64,000 nt of DNA, taken from NCBI RefSeq assembly GCF_004345005.1, contig NZ_SMMX01000008.1:62001-126000 (forward strand). Reading direction: 5' to 3'. Shown here piece by piece: positions 18,776 to 27,604 of the stretch. Numbering within the stretch: position 1 is the stretch's first letter; every line of letters starts with the position of its first letter. This DNA comes from Extibacter muris. GTDB lineage: Bacteria > Bacillota > Clostridia > Lachnospirales > Lachnospiraceae. A program made the position numbers and the translations under genes. The notes under the pieces are model-generated. The model was not told the DNA's origin, ran no database searches, and saw only the letters and a program-made list of their open reading frames with translations.

Positions 18776-19966
18776 ATGATAGCAGAGAAGATGAAAAATA
18801 TGGTGGCAAACAGTTCGGCAATCCGCGCGATGTTTGAAGAAGGCAACCGTCTGGCAGGCATCTACGGGGCAGAAAATGTCTATGATTTCAGCCTCGGCAA
18901 TCCGAACGTGCCGGCGCCGGAGGCGGTGAAGACGGCAATCAAGGAGCTGCTCGACGAAGATGACCCGGTCGCCCTGCACGGATATACGAACAGCAACAGC
19001 GGATATGCGGATGTACGGGCCGCAGTTGCGGCATCGCTGAATGAAAGGTTTGGGACTCATGTTACAGAGAAGAATATCGTGATGACGGTAGGCGCCGCGG
19101 GAGGGATGAATGTCATCCTGAAGACTCTGCTCAATCCGGGAGACGAGGTGATTGCATTTGCCCCGTATTTTGGGGAATACCGTTCCTACACGAACAATTA
19201 TGACGGGGTCATGGTCGAAATATCGCCCAATACGGAGGATTTCCAGCCAAAGCTGGATGAATTTGAACAGAAGATTACACATAAGACGAAAGCGGTGATC
19301 GTAAATACGCCGAATAATCCTACCGGTGTCGTATACTCCGAGGGCACGATTAAAAAGCTGGCGGCCATCATGGAGGCAAAGCAGACGGAATATGGCACAG
19401 ATATCTATCTCATATCGGATGAGCCATACCGTGAGCTTGTATATGACGGGGCGGAAGTCCCATATCTTACGAAATATTATGACAATACGATCGTCGGCTA
19501 TTCATACAGCAAGTCGTTGTCCCTTCCCGGGGAGAGAATCGGCTACCTCGTCATACCGGATGAGGTGAGAGACAGTGAAGAAGTGCAGGCTGCGGCCAAT
19601 GTCGCCACCCGCATACTCGGATTTGTCAATGCCCCGACGCTGCAGCAGAAGGTAGTGGCAAAATGCCTCGGGGAGAAGACGGATATATCTTTCTACGACA
19701 GGAACAGGGAGACGCTGTATAACGGACTGAAGGAATGCGGATTTGAATGCATCAAGCCGGAAGGTGCATTCTATCTGTTCGTAAAGTCGCCGGTGGAGGA
19801 TGAGAAGGCGTTCTGTGCAGCGGCGAAGAAGTATAATATACTCATCGTGCCGGGCAGCTCGTTTGCCTGCCCGGGATATGTGAGGCTGGCATACTGCGTG
19901 TCTCACGAGACGATAGTAAACTCGCTGCCTAAGTTCAGGGAGCTGGCGGCAGAATATTTTGCCTGA
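18776..19966 (+). CDS. Class I/II pyridoxal-phosphate aminotransferase
   Basis: 396 aa. Fold type I blocks: YDFSLGNPNVPAPEAVK, GAAGGMNVILKTLLNPGDEV, NTPNNPTGVVYSEG, SDEPYRELVYDG, and the PLP-binding lysine in SYSKSLSLPGERIGY. It resembles the aspartate/aromatic aminotransferase group common in Lachnospiraceae; substrate is not certain. GGAGAAGGAG precedes the ATG. It is in an apparent operon with the DUF2156 gene upstream and a HisC-type gene downstream. Confidence 0.87.
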   Translation: MIAEKMKNMVANSSAIRAMFEEGNRLAGIYGAENVYDFSLGNPNVPAPEAVKTAIKELLDEDDPVALHGYTNSNSGYADVRAAVAASLNERFGTHVTEKNIVMTVGAAGGMNVILKTLLNPGDEVIAFAPYFGEYRSYTNNYDGVMVEISPNTEDFQPKLDEFEQKITHKTKAVIVNTPNNPTGVVYSEGTIKKLAAIMEAKQTEYGTDIYLISDEPYRELVYDGAEVPYLTKYYDNTIVGYSYSKSLSLPGERIGYLVIPDEVRDSEEVQAAANVATRILGFVNAPTLQQKVVAKCLGEKTDISFYDRNRETLYNGLKECGFECIKPEGAFYLFVKSPVEDEKAFCAAAKKYNILIVPGSSFACPGYVRLAYCVSHETIVNSLPKFRELAAEYFA

Positions 19967-19987
19967 TGATAAAGAGGATGAATACAT

Positions 19988-21043
19988 ATGAAAGCATTCG
20001 AACAGAATATCCGTAAAGTAGAACCCTATGTTCCGGGAGAGCAGCCGCGGCACAAGGTAATCAAGCTGAATACGAATGAGAATCCATACCCTCCGGCGCC
20101 CGGTGTCACGAAAGCGCTGCGGGAGATGGACACGGACCGGCTGCGCCTTTATCCGGATCCGGCGGCAGACGTGCTGGTTGGGGCGCTGGCAGATTATTAT
20201 AAAGTAGGTAAGGACCAGGTCTTCGTCGGGGTTGGATCCGATGATGTCCTGGCCATGTGCTTCCTGACGTTTTTCAATTCTGATAAGCCCGTCTTGTTTC
20301 CGGATATCACGTATTCCTTTTATAAGGTGTGGGCTGAACTGTACAGGATTCCATATGAGTGCCAGAAGCTGGATGATGATTTTCGCATCGTGAAGGAAGA
20401 CTATTATAAAGAGAACGGGGGCGTCATCTTCCCGAACCCAAATGCACCTACGGCCCTTTATGAGGAACTGGATGCCGTAGAGGATATCATCGCGCACAAT
20501 AAAGATGCAGTTGTCATCGTGGATGAGGCGTACATTGATTTTGCAGGCAGGTCTGCGCTGGAACTGACTGACAAGTATGATAATCTTCTCGTGGTGCAGA
20601 CCTTCTCAAAGGCGCGGTCCATGGCCGGCATGCGTATCGGATACGCCATCGGCAGCCCGCTGCTCATCAAGTATCTCAACGATGCCAAATACTCCTTCAA
20701 CTCCTACACCATGAACGAGACATCCCTCGTCTGCGGCGTGGAGGCTGTGAAGAACAGGGCATATTTTGAAGAAGGAATCCGCAGAATCGTGGAGACGAGA
20801 GAATGGTCGAAGCAGGAGCTTGCGAAGCTTGGCTTTTGTTTTCTGGATTCCAGTGCCAACTTCATCTTTGCCATGCACCCGGAATATGATGCCAAGAAGC
20901 TGTTTGAGGAGCTGAAAGCCAATGGCATCTATGTCCGTTACTGGGGGACCGCCCGGATAGAGCAGTATATGAGGATCAGCGTCGGCACAAGGGAAGAGAT
21001 GGAAGCGCTGTTTGCATTTTTCAGACAATATATGAATAGATAA
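19988..21043 (+). CDS. hisC: Histidinol-phosphate aminotransferase family
   Basis: 351 aa. HisC-type motifs: HKVIKLNTNENPYPPAPGV, FVGVGSDDVLAMCFLTF, NPNAPTALY, VVDEAYIDFAG and the PLP lysine in QTFSKARSMAGMRIGYAIG. HisC transfers an amino group to imidazole acetol phosphate in histidine synthesis; many paralogues also accept aromatic substrates. No other his gene is in the window, so a role in aromatic amino acid transamination is as likely, especially given the arylpyruvate genes at 41-47 kb. Lies 21 bases after the previous aminotransferase. Confidence 0.85.
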   Translation: MKAFEQNIRKVEPYVPGEQPRHKVIKLNTNENPYPPAPGVTKALREMDTDRLRLYPDPAADVLVGALADYYKVGKDQVFVGVGSDDVLAMCFLTFFNSDKPVLFPDITYSFYKVWAELYRIPYECQKLDDDFRIVKEDYYKENGGVIFPNPNAPTALYEELDAVEDIIAHNKDAVVIVDEAYIDFAGRSALELTDKYDNLLVVQTFSKARSMAGMRIGYAIGSPLLIKYLNDAKYSFNSYTMNETSLVCGVEAVKNRAYFEEGIRRIVETREWSKQELAKLGFCFLDSSANFIFAMHPEYDAKKLFEELKANGIYVRYWGTARIEQYMRISVGTREEMEALFAFFRQYMNR

Positions 21044-21054
21044 GGGAGAACGAT

Positions 21055-21567
21055 ATGACAGAAACATTAGTACAGAATATTATTGATGCGTTAGGCGGCA
21101 GCATGGGAAAAGAAGCGATCGTATTTATCATATCCATGATACCGATCCTGGAGCTGAGAGGGGCCCTTCTTGTGGCAGGCCCTCTGCTCGGGGTTCCGGT
21201 TGCCACGGCAATACCGCTCTGTATTATCGGAAATATCATACCGGTGCCGTTCATCCTCTGGCTGATCACTCCGATATTCAACTGGATGAAGGGGACGAAG
21301 AAGTTCAAGCCGATGGTGGATAAGCTGGAGGCAAAAGCGATGAGCAAAAGCGATAAGATTGAGAAATATGAATTCTGGGGACTCGTGCTGTTTGTCGGGA
21401 TTCCGCTTCCGGGAACCGGGGCGTGGACGGGTGCCCTTATCGCATCGCTGCTTGGTGTGAAGTTTAAAAAGGCATTTCCGGCAATCATATTAGGAATATG
21501 TGTAGCTACCGTCATAATGTGGTTTATCAGCTATGTGCTGCTCGGAGGTGTAAGCCTGCTAGGATAG
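21055..21567 (+). CDS. Small multidrug-export family membrane protein (PF06695)
   Basis: 170 aa, highly hydrophobic, about four or five membrane segments. Typical family blocks are ISMIPILELRGALLVAGPLL, NIIPVPFILWLITPIFNWM and FVGIPLPGTGAWTGALIASL, the E/G/P-rich hydrophobic repeats of the Sm_multidrug_ex family. The name is historical; transport of drugs is not established for most members. It follows the HisC-type gene by 11 bases and precedes an AraC regulator by 9 bases. Confidence 0.8.
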   Translation: MTETLVQNIIDALGGSMGKEAIVFIISMIPILELRGALLVAGPLLGVPVATAIPLCIIGNIIPVPFILWLITPIFNWMKGTKKFKPMVDKLEAKAMSKSDKIEKYEFWGLVLFVGIPLPGTGAWTGALIASLLGVKFKKAFPAIILGICVATVIMWFISYVLLGGVSLLG

Positions 21568-21576
21568 GAGGAGATT

Positions 21577-22401
21577 ATGGAGTATTCTCATGAAATCATC
21601 ATGCCAAACGATGATATCCCGTTTAAGATGTTTGTTTTTGAAGGTAGGAACGGCAACTACATGCGTGAGAAGCACTGGCACCGTTCCATAGAGATTTTCG
21701 CGCTTTTTGAGGGGGAGCTGGAATTCTATGTCAATGAGCTGAGGTATTCCCTGAAGCCGGGAGAATTTATGCTCGTAAATTCTAATGAGATACACTCCAT
21801 ACACTCTCCGAAGAAGAATATGACGATCGTGCTCCAGATTCCGCTCTCTACTTTTGAGAAGTATTATACAGAGGAACGGTTCATCTATTTTTCCCACAGT
21901 TCAAGGCTGCAGGACGAGGAAGTCATGAAGCTCATCGGGGATATGTACGGGACATACGCGAAAAAGAAATGCGGCTATGAATTGAAGGTGCAGAGCCAGT
22001 TCTACATGCTCATCTACCTCATGGTCACGAAGTATAGAGAGACGGACGTGGACGGCGAGATGGTGAAGCACAACAGGAAACTGAACAAGCTCTCCACGAT
22101 AACAGCATATATGAAGGACAATTACGCCAGGGACCTGTCTCTTGACAGCCTGTCGCAGACGTTCGGCTATTCCCCGACATACCTGTCCAGAATGTTCCAG
22201 AAATATGCGAGGATGAACTATAAGACATACCTGGACAACCTGAGGCTGGAGCATGCCTACAAAGACCTCGTCAATACGGAACAGGCTATCGGAGAGATAG
22301 CCATACAGAACGGCTTCCCTAACAGCAAGGCGTTCTCAAAGGTCTTCCAGAAGAAATACGGGATGCTCCCGAGCGAATTCCGAAAAGAATATAAGGCTTG
22401 A
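21577..22401 (+). CDS. AraC-family transcriptional regulator
   Basis: 274 aa. An N-terminal cupin-like sensing domain (HWHRSIEIFALFEGELEFYV, LKPGEFMLVNSNEIHSIHSP) joins two C-terminal helix-turn-helix units (LSLDSLSQTFGYSPTYLSRM and AIGEIAIQNGFPNSKAFSKV). The cupin arm usually binds a sugar. Next downstream is the isomerase/xylulokinase locus, whose promoter region carries a palindrome, so this protein is the likely regulator of that locus; this is inference. AGGAGGAG precedes the ATG. An intrinsic terminator follows. Confidence 0.88.
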   Translation: MEYSHEIIMPNDDIPFKMFVFEGRNGNYMREKHWHRSIEIFALFEGELEFYVNELRYSLKPGEFMLVNSNEIHSIHSPKKNMTIVLQIPLSTFEKYYTEERFIYFSHSSRLQDEEVMKLIGDMYGTYAKKKCGYELKVQSQFYMLIYLMVTKYRETDVDGEMVKHNRKLNKLSTITAYMKDNYARDLSLDSLSQTFGYSPTYLSRMFQKYARMNYKTYLDNLRLEHAYKDLVNTEQAIGEIAIQNGFPNSKAFSKVFQKKYGMLPSEFRKEYKA

Positions 22402-22427
22402 TTTACCGTATTAAGTGGACCACCGAT

Positions 22428-22460
22428 GCTGGCAGTAACATGCCAGCTCGTTTTGTTTTT
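22428..22460 (+). terminator. Intrinsic terminator after the AraC regulator
   Basis: GCTGGCA (22428-22434) pairs perfectly with TGCCAGC (22441-22447) across a 6-base loop, followed by TCGTTTTGTTTTT. It separates the regulator from the sugar operon. Confidence 0.85.
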
Positions 22461-22574
22461 ACGTAGGTATGTGGTCTGGCTCCCGTACGAAAAAGTGGAT
22501 ATAGGCGTGCATGCGGAAAAAGGCAAAAAAAGACCATAAACAAGCCAAATAATTGGTCGTAGCAACATATAAAA

Positions 22575-22600
22575 ATTGTTATAATTCATTATATAACAAT
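22575..22600 (+). promoter_or_regulatory. Promoter and 9-base inverted-repeat operator of the sugar operon
   Basis: ATTGTTATA (22575-22583) and TATAACAAT (22592-22600) are perfect inverted arms 8 bases apart. A TATAAT (22580-22585) overlaps the left arm, so a protein bound here would cover the -10. The arms resemble LacI-type half sites more than the direct repeats usual for AraC proteins. A related GATAACAATTTATC lies at 23240-23253 before the isomerase gene. Confidence 0.5.
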
Positions 22601-22621
22601 ACCGTTTTCGGAGGGTGCGAT

Positions 22622-23239
22622 ATGGAAATAAAAAATGTAAACGATGAATCTTTTAAAGCATACGGCCATGTGATGGCGGAATATGACGTATGCAGGCTGC
22701 GAAAGGAGATGGAGCATACGCCGCTTCCCACGGACGGTGTCATCTATGTGCCGTCTGTGGAAGAGCTGGAGGCGCTTCCGGCAGCAGAATGCTTCCGGGA
22801 TATGGCATACGGAGGGCTTCCCATACAGGTGGGCTACTGCAACGGCAGCAACCACGCGCTCAATGCGCTGGAATACCACCGGTCGTCAGAGATCAACATC
22901 GCTGTTACGGATCTGATCCTTCTGCTCGGCAGGCAGCAGGACCTGGAGGATGACTACACGTATGACACTTCAAAGGCAGAAGCATTTTTCGTACCTGCGG
23001 GTACCGTGATAGAAGTATACGCGACTACGCTGCATTATGCGCCGTGCACGGCGTCCGGCAGCGGGTTCCGGTGTGTCGTGATACTGCCGAAAGGTACGAA
23101 TACGGAGCTGGACTTCCTCGTATCCAAGGAGGGGGAAGGCAAGCTCCTGGCCGCGAGGAACAAATGGCTGATCGCCCACAGTGAAGCGGAGATAGAAGGT
23201 GCTTTCTGTGGACTGAAAGGAACCAATATCACTGTATAG
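22622..23239 (+). CDS. DUF4867 family protein of sugar operon
   Basis: 205 aa from ATG 22622, chosen because GGAGGG sits 8 bases upstream; the frame is open further upstream but covers the promoter. The sequence has a cupin-like feel: PLPTDGVIYVPSVEELEALP, CNGSNHALNALEYHRSSEIN, DLILLLGRQQDL, AFFVPAGTVIEVYATTLHYA. DUF4867 proteins are found beside fucose/arabinose-type isomerases and xylulokinases. The histidine-rich blocks would suit a metal-binding sugar mutarotase or isomerase helper; function is not established. Confidence 0.75.
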   Translation: MEIKNVNDESFKAYGHVMAEYDVCRLRKEMEHTPLPTDGVIYVPSVEELEALPAAECFRDMAYGGLPIQVGYCNGSNHALNALEYHRSSEINIAVTDLILLLGRQQDLEDDYTYDTSKAEAFFVPAGTVIEVYATTLHYAPCTASGSGFRCVVILPKGTNTELDFLVSKEGEGKLLAARNKWLIAHSEAEIEGAFCGLKGTNITV

Positions 23240-23272
23240 ATAACAATTTATCAACAAGGAGGATTCAAAAAC

Positions 23273-24757
23273 ATGAACAACATGCCAGAAGTAAAAATCG
23301 GGGTCGTAGCCGTAAGCCGCGACTGTTTCCCGGAAAGCCTGTCGGTGACAAGAAGGCAGAATCTGATGAAAGCCTACACGGAAAAGTACGGAGAGGAAGG
23401 CATCTACGAATGTCCGGTCTGTATCGTAGAGAGCGAGATCCATATGGTGCAGGCGCTGGAAGATGTAAAGCAAGCAGGCTGCAACGCGCTGGTCGTATAT
23501 CTCGGCAATTTTGGCCCGGAGATATCAGAGACGCTGCTCGCCAGGCACTTTGAGGGACCGAAGATGTTTATCGCCGCTGCGGAAGAGACAGGAGATAATC
23601 TCGTGCAGGGAAGAGGGGATGCCTACTGCGGCATGCTGAACGCCAGCTACAACCTGAAGCTTAGGAATGTGCAGGCATACATCCCGGAATATCCGGTAGG
23701 GGATGCATCCGACTGTGCGGACATGATCCACGAGTTCGTTCCGATCGCTAAGGCCCTTGTCGGACTGAGCAGCCTGAAGATCATCAGCTTCGGTCCCCGT
23801 CCGCTGAATTTTCTGGCCTGCAATTCACCTATCAAACAGCTCTACAATATGGGCGTGGAGATTGAGGAGAATTCGGAGCTTGATCTGTTCGAAGCATTTC
23901 ACAGACATGCCGGGGATGAGAGGATCCCCGCCGTCGCAAAGGAGATGGAAGCGGAACTTGGCGCAGGCAATAAGAAGCCGGAGATACTGAATAAGCTGGC
24001 GCAGTATGAGCTGACGCTGAAAGACTGGGTGGAAGAGCACCGGGGATATCGTAAATACGTCGCCATCGCCGGTAAATGCTGGCCCGCATTCCAGACACAG
24101 TTCGGTTTCGTCCCATGTTATGTCAACAGCCGCCTGACGGCCCAGGGCATCCCGGTATCGTGCGAGGTGGACATCTACGGTGCCCTGAGCGAATTCATAG
24201 GTACGGTGGTGAGTGGAGACACGGTGACGCTTCTGGATATCAACAATACGGTGCCGAAGGATATGTACGAGCAGGAGATAAAAGGGAAGTATGACTACAG
24301 CCTCCAGGATACGTTCATGGGGTTCCACTGCGGCAATACGGCTGCCGGCAAGCTGTCCTTCTGTGAGATGAAGTATCAGATGATTATGGCTAGGACCCTT
24401 CCGGAAGAAGTGACGCAGGGGACGCTGGAAGGGGACATCATACCCGGAGAGATTACGTTCTACCGCCTGCAGAGCACGGCTGACAATATACTTCGGGCTT
24501 ATATCGCGCACGGCGAGGTACTGCCGGTGGCGACAAGGTCATTTGGCGGCGTAGGCGTATTTGCCATCCCGGAGATGGGGCGGTTCTACCGCCACGTACT
24601 GATCGAGGGAGGCTATCCGCACCACGGGGCCGTGGCATTCGGCCATTACGGGAAGGCACTTTTTGAAGTGTTCAAATATATAGGTGTTCCGGTGGAGGAG
24701 ATTGGCTATAACCAGCCGGCCGGAGTGAGATATCCTACAGAAAATCCATGGAGGTAG
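23273..24757 (+). CDS. L-fucose/L-arabinose isomerase family protein
   Basis: 494 aa. Blocks include KIGVVAVSRDCFPESLSVTR, FGPRPLNFLACNSPI, a C-terminal AKCWPAFQTQFGFVPCYVNS and GFHCGNTAAGKL. The fold is that of metal-dependent aldose-ketose isomerases of the FucI/AraA superfamily. Members of this branch differ from true FucI and AraA, and the sugar is unknown; with xylulokinase next to it the product is probably a ketopentose. Preceded by AAGGAGG, followed by xylB after 4 bases. Confidence 0.82.
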   Translation: MNNMPEVKIGVVAVSRDCFPESLSVTRRQNLMKAYTEKYGEEGIYECPVCIVESEIHMVQALEDVKQAGCNALVVYLGNFGPEISETLLARHFEGPKMFIAAAEETGDNLVQGRGDAYCGMLNASYNLKLRNVQAYIPEYPVGDASDCADMIHEFVPIAKALVGLSSLKIISFGPRPLNFLACNSPIKQLYNMGVEIEENSELDLFEAFHRHAGDERIPAVAKEMEAELGAGNKKPEILNKLAQYELTLKDWVEEHRGYRKYVAIAGKCWPAFQTQFGFVPCYVNSRLTAQGIPVSCEVDIYGALSEFIGTVVSGDTVTLLDINNTVPKDMYEQEIKGKYDYSLQDTFMGFHCGNTAAGKLSFCEMKYQMIMARTLPEEVTQGTLEGDIIPGEITFYRLQSTADNILRAYIAHGEVLPVATRSFGGVGVFAIPEMGRFYRHVLIEGGYPHHGAVAFGHYGKALFEVFKYIGVPVEEIGYNQPAGVRYPTENPWR

Positions 24758-24761
24758 CGTC

Positions 24762-26222
24762 ATGTTGTACATAGGAGTTGATTTGGGAACATCGGCAGTA
24801 AAGCTTCTGCTGATGGATGAAGAAGGAAATATAAAGAATATCGTATCCAAAGAGTACCCGCTGTTTTTCCCGCATCCGGGCTGGTCCGAGCAGCATCCGG
24901 AAGACTGGTTTGAAAAGTCGGTAGAAGGGATCAAAGAGCTGACGGAAGGGTTCGACAGAGGAGAGGTAGCGGGCATCAGCTTCGGCGGACAGATGCATGG
25001 CCTGGTGGCACTGGATGGCAGCGACCACGTCATTCGACCTGCGATTCTCTGGAACGATGGCAGGACAGGGGAAGAGACGGATTACCTGAACGAGGTCATC
25101 GGTAAGGACAAGCTGTCGGAGTATACGGCAAATATCGCGTTTGCGGGATTTACCGCCCCTAAGATTCTCTGGATGAAAAAGCATGAGCCGGAGAACTTTG
25201 AGAAGATTGCGAAGATCATGTTGCCGAAAGATTATCTCGCATACAAGCTGTCCGGCTCTTTCTGCACGGATGTGTCGGATGCGTCGGGCATGCTGCTCAT
25301 GGACGTGGAGAACCGCCGCTGGTCGGCTGAGATGCTTAACGTGTGCGGGATAAGTGAAGAGCAGCTTCCAAAGCTCTATGAGAGCTATGAAGTTGTGGGC
25401 ACCTTAAGGAAGGAAGTGGCAGAAGAGCTTGGGCTGCGCGCTGAAGTCAAGGTGATAGCCGGTGCAGGAGACAACGCGGCCGCGGCAGTCGGTACAGGAA
25501 CAGTAGGAGACGGCATGTGCAACATCTCTCTCGGCACATCCGGAACGATATTCATATCAAGCAGGAAGTTCGGCGTGGACGAGCATAACGCGCTGCATTC
25601 CTTCGCACATGCGGACGGGAACTACCATCTCATGGGATGTATGCTGAGTGCGGCCTCCTGTAATAAATGGTGGGCGGAAGATATACTGAAGACCAAGGAT
25701 TACGCTGCAGAGCAGGAAGGGATCCGTGCGCTTGGCGAGAACAACGTCTTCTATCTGCCTTATCTGATGGGAGAGCGTTCCCCTCACAATGATCCGAGAG
25801 CAAGGGCCATGTTCATCGGCATGTCTATGGACACGACGAGAGAAGATATGACGCAGGCAGTGCTCGAAGGAGTGGCATTCGGACTCCGTGATTCGCTTGA
25901 AGTGGCGAGAAGCCTCGGCGTCAATATAGAGCGTACGAAGATATGCGGCGGAGGTGCAAAGAGTCCTCTCTGGAAGAAGATCATAGCCAATGTCATGAAT
26001 ATGAAGGTGGATGTGATAGAGAGCGAAGAAGGGCCGGCACTCGGCGGTGCCATGCTGGCGGCGGTCGGATGCGGGGAGTACCCGGATGTAGAGACGATCG
26101 CGCGTAAGATTGTAAGAGTGGTAGACACGGTGGAGCCTGAGCCGGATCTGGTTGAGAAGTACGAAGAGAAGTACAGCCGGTTCAAAAAGATATATCCGAC
26201 AGTGAAAGGCCTATACCAATAA
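24762..26222 (+). CDS. xylB: Xylulokinase-type FGGY carbohydrate kinase
   Basis: 486 aa. The FGGY ATPase motifs are present: YIGVDLGTSAVKLLLMDEEG (phosphate 1), GISFGGQMHGLV, ILWNDGRT, AGAGDNAAAAVGTG (phosphate 2), and GGGAKSPLWKKIIANV. XylB phosphorylates D-xylulose to xylulose 5-phosphate for the pentose phosphate pathway. In this operon it would act after the isomerase. Its last 41 bases overlap the 3' end of a convergent DUF1294 gene. Confidence 0.9.
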   Translation: MLYIGVDLGTSAVKLLLMDEEGNIKNIVSKEYPLFFPHPGWSEQHPEDWFEKSVEGIKELTEGFDRGEVAGISFGGQMHGLVALDGSDHVIRPAILWNDGRTGEETDYLNEVIGKDKLSEYTANIAFAGFTAPKILWMKKHEPENFEKIAKIMLPKDYLAYKLSGSFCTDVSDASGMLLMDVENRRWSAEMLNVCGISEEQLPKLYESYEVVGTLRKEVAEELGLRAEVKVIAGAGDNAAAAVGTGTVGDGMCNISLGTSGTIFISSRKFGVDEHNALHSFAHADGNYHLMGCMLSAASCNKWWAEDILKTKDYAAEQEGIRALGENNVFYLPYLMGERSPHNDPRARAMFIGMSMDTTREDMTQAVLEGVAFGLRDSLEVARSLGVNIERTKICGGGAKSPLWKKIIANVMNMKVDVIESEEGPALGGAMLAAVGCGEYPDVETIARKIVRVVDTVEPEPDLVEKYEEKYSRFKKIYPTVKGLYQ

Positions 26223-26457
26223 GAAGCTGTACGATAATGACGGCAGGAATGCCGATACGGAAGCGGGCGTGCTTTGTTTTGTGACGAAAACAGAGCATGC
26301 CCGCTTCTGCGCCCAGGCTGCCTCCGATAAGAGCGGCGAGCAGCAGCGTTTTCTCCGGAATGCGCCATTGCCGACGGACGGCTCTTGACTTGTCCATTCC
26401 AAAGAGCGTGAATGCTAGCATATTTACACATATAAGATAAAATAATACATATGTCAT
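26182..26457 (-). CDS. DUF1294 small membrane protein
   Basis: 91 aa from ATG 26457, preceded by TTGGAGGAC. Two or three membrane helices (MTYVLFYLICVNMLAFTLFG, LLLAALIGGSLGAEAGM, IPAVIIVQLLIGIGLSL) surround the family motif MDKSRAVRRQWRIPEKTLL and the KHARFRIGIP segment. The function of DUF1294 is unknown. Its coding end runs 41 bases into xylB on the opposite strand. Confidence 0.8.
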   Translation of the reverse strand: MTYVLFYLICVNMLAFTLFGMDKSRAVRRQWRIPEKTLLLAALIGGSLGAEAGMLCFRHKTKHARFRIGIPAVIIVQLLIGIGLSLSDISF

Positions 26458-26626
26458 AATCGTGTCCTCCAAGGCGCATTTTAACATATAGATATGGTCC
26501 CTGCAATGTGTAGGCGCAAATAGATGCAAGTTACCTGTGGAAAATCAGATCCGGTTATGATAGAATTATCTGGTACACAGGGCCCGCAGGGCTGAAACAA
26601 AATATCGGAAATAAGGAGCAGAGTTT

Positions 26627-27586
26627 ATGGATAAGATATATGATGTGACGGCACTTGGCGAGATGCTGATTGATTTTACGCTGAATGGACAGAGCAGCCA
26701 GGGGAATAATATGTTTGAGGCATGTCCTGGGGGAGCGCCGTGCAATGTACTGGCCATGCTGAACAAGACGGGCAAAAAGACAGCCTTTATCGGAAAAGTG
26801 GGGCAGGACCAGTTCGGACGCCTCCTGAAGGATACGATAGACGGTCTTGGGATAGAGACCAAGGGGCTTATCCTGGATGAACAGATTCACACGACGCTGG
26901 CCTTCGTACATACATTTCCTGACGGAGACCGCGAGTTCTCCTTTTACAGGAAGCCGGGGGCAGATATGATGCTGACGGAAGAGGAAGTGGATTATGACCT
27001 GATCCGCCAGTCGAGGGTATTTCATTTTGGGACGCTTTCCATGACGGACGAACCGGTGAAGAGCGCGACAAAGAAAGCGCTTGACGTAGCCAAGGAGGCA
27101 GGATGCCTCATATCGTTCGATCCGAATCTGCGCCCGCCGCTCTGGGATTCTCTTGACGATGCGAAGAAAGCTATGGAATTTGGATTCCAGTATTGTGACA
27201 TACTGAAGATATCAGATAATGAGATTCAGTTCGTGTCAGGAAAAGAAGACTATGATGAAGGCATACTATATCTGAAGGAAAAATATAAGATTCCGCTTAT
27301 CTTCCTCACGATGGGAAAAGACGGAAGCAGGGCATACTATAAAGGTACCCGCGTGGAACGCAAAGGATTCAGCGTCAAGGCGATAGAGACGACAGGGGCC
27401 GGGGATACGTTCTGTGGCCTGAGCATCGGGGGAATACTGGATTATGGACTGGATATGCTGACGGAGAGCCAGCTCGGCAATATCCTTACATATGCCAATG
27501 CAGGCGCCGCCCTTATCACGATGAAGAAGGGCGCTATCCGTTCCATGCCGGAGCCTGCGGATATCGAGGCATTGATACACAAGTAA
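26627..27586 (+). CDS. PfkB-family carbohydrate kinase (fructokinase-like)
   Basis: 319 aa. Ribokinase-family motifs: ALGEMLIDFT, GGAPCNVLAMLNKTG, SFDPNLRPPLWDS and the catalytic ETTGAGDTFCGL with the anion-hole GAGD. It is closest in pattern to fructokinases (ScrK type), phosphorylating free fructose to fructose 6-phosphate. It lies beyond the xylB terminus, separated by DUF1294 on the other strand, so it has its own promoter; TATGAT near 26558 is a candidate -10. Confidence 0.83.
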   Translation: MDKIYDVTALGEMLIDFTLNGQSSQGNNMFEACPGGAPCNVLAMLNKTGKKTAFIGKVGQDQFGRLLKDTIDGLGIETKGLILDEQIHTTLAFVHTFPDGDREFSFYRKPGADMMLTEEEVDYDLIRQSRVFHFGTLSMTDEPVKSATKKALDVAKEAGCLISFDPNLRPPLWDSLDDAKKAMEFGFQYCDILKISDNEIQFVSGKEDYDEGILYLKEKYKIPLIFLTMGKDGSRAYYKGTRVERKGFSVKAIETTGAGDTFCGLSIGGILDYGLDMLTESQLGNILTYANAGAALITMKKGAIRSMPEPADIEALIHK

Positions 27587-27604
27587 AATTGCGAAGGAAA
27601 TATT

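Noticed and set aside
17774-19282. 502-codon open frame on the minus strand
   Set aside because: Lies antisense to the DUF2156 and aminotransferase genes, which have clear motifs; no family features in the translation.
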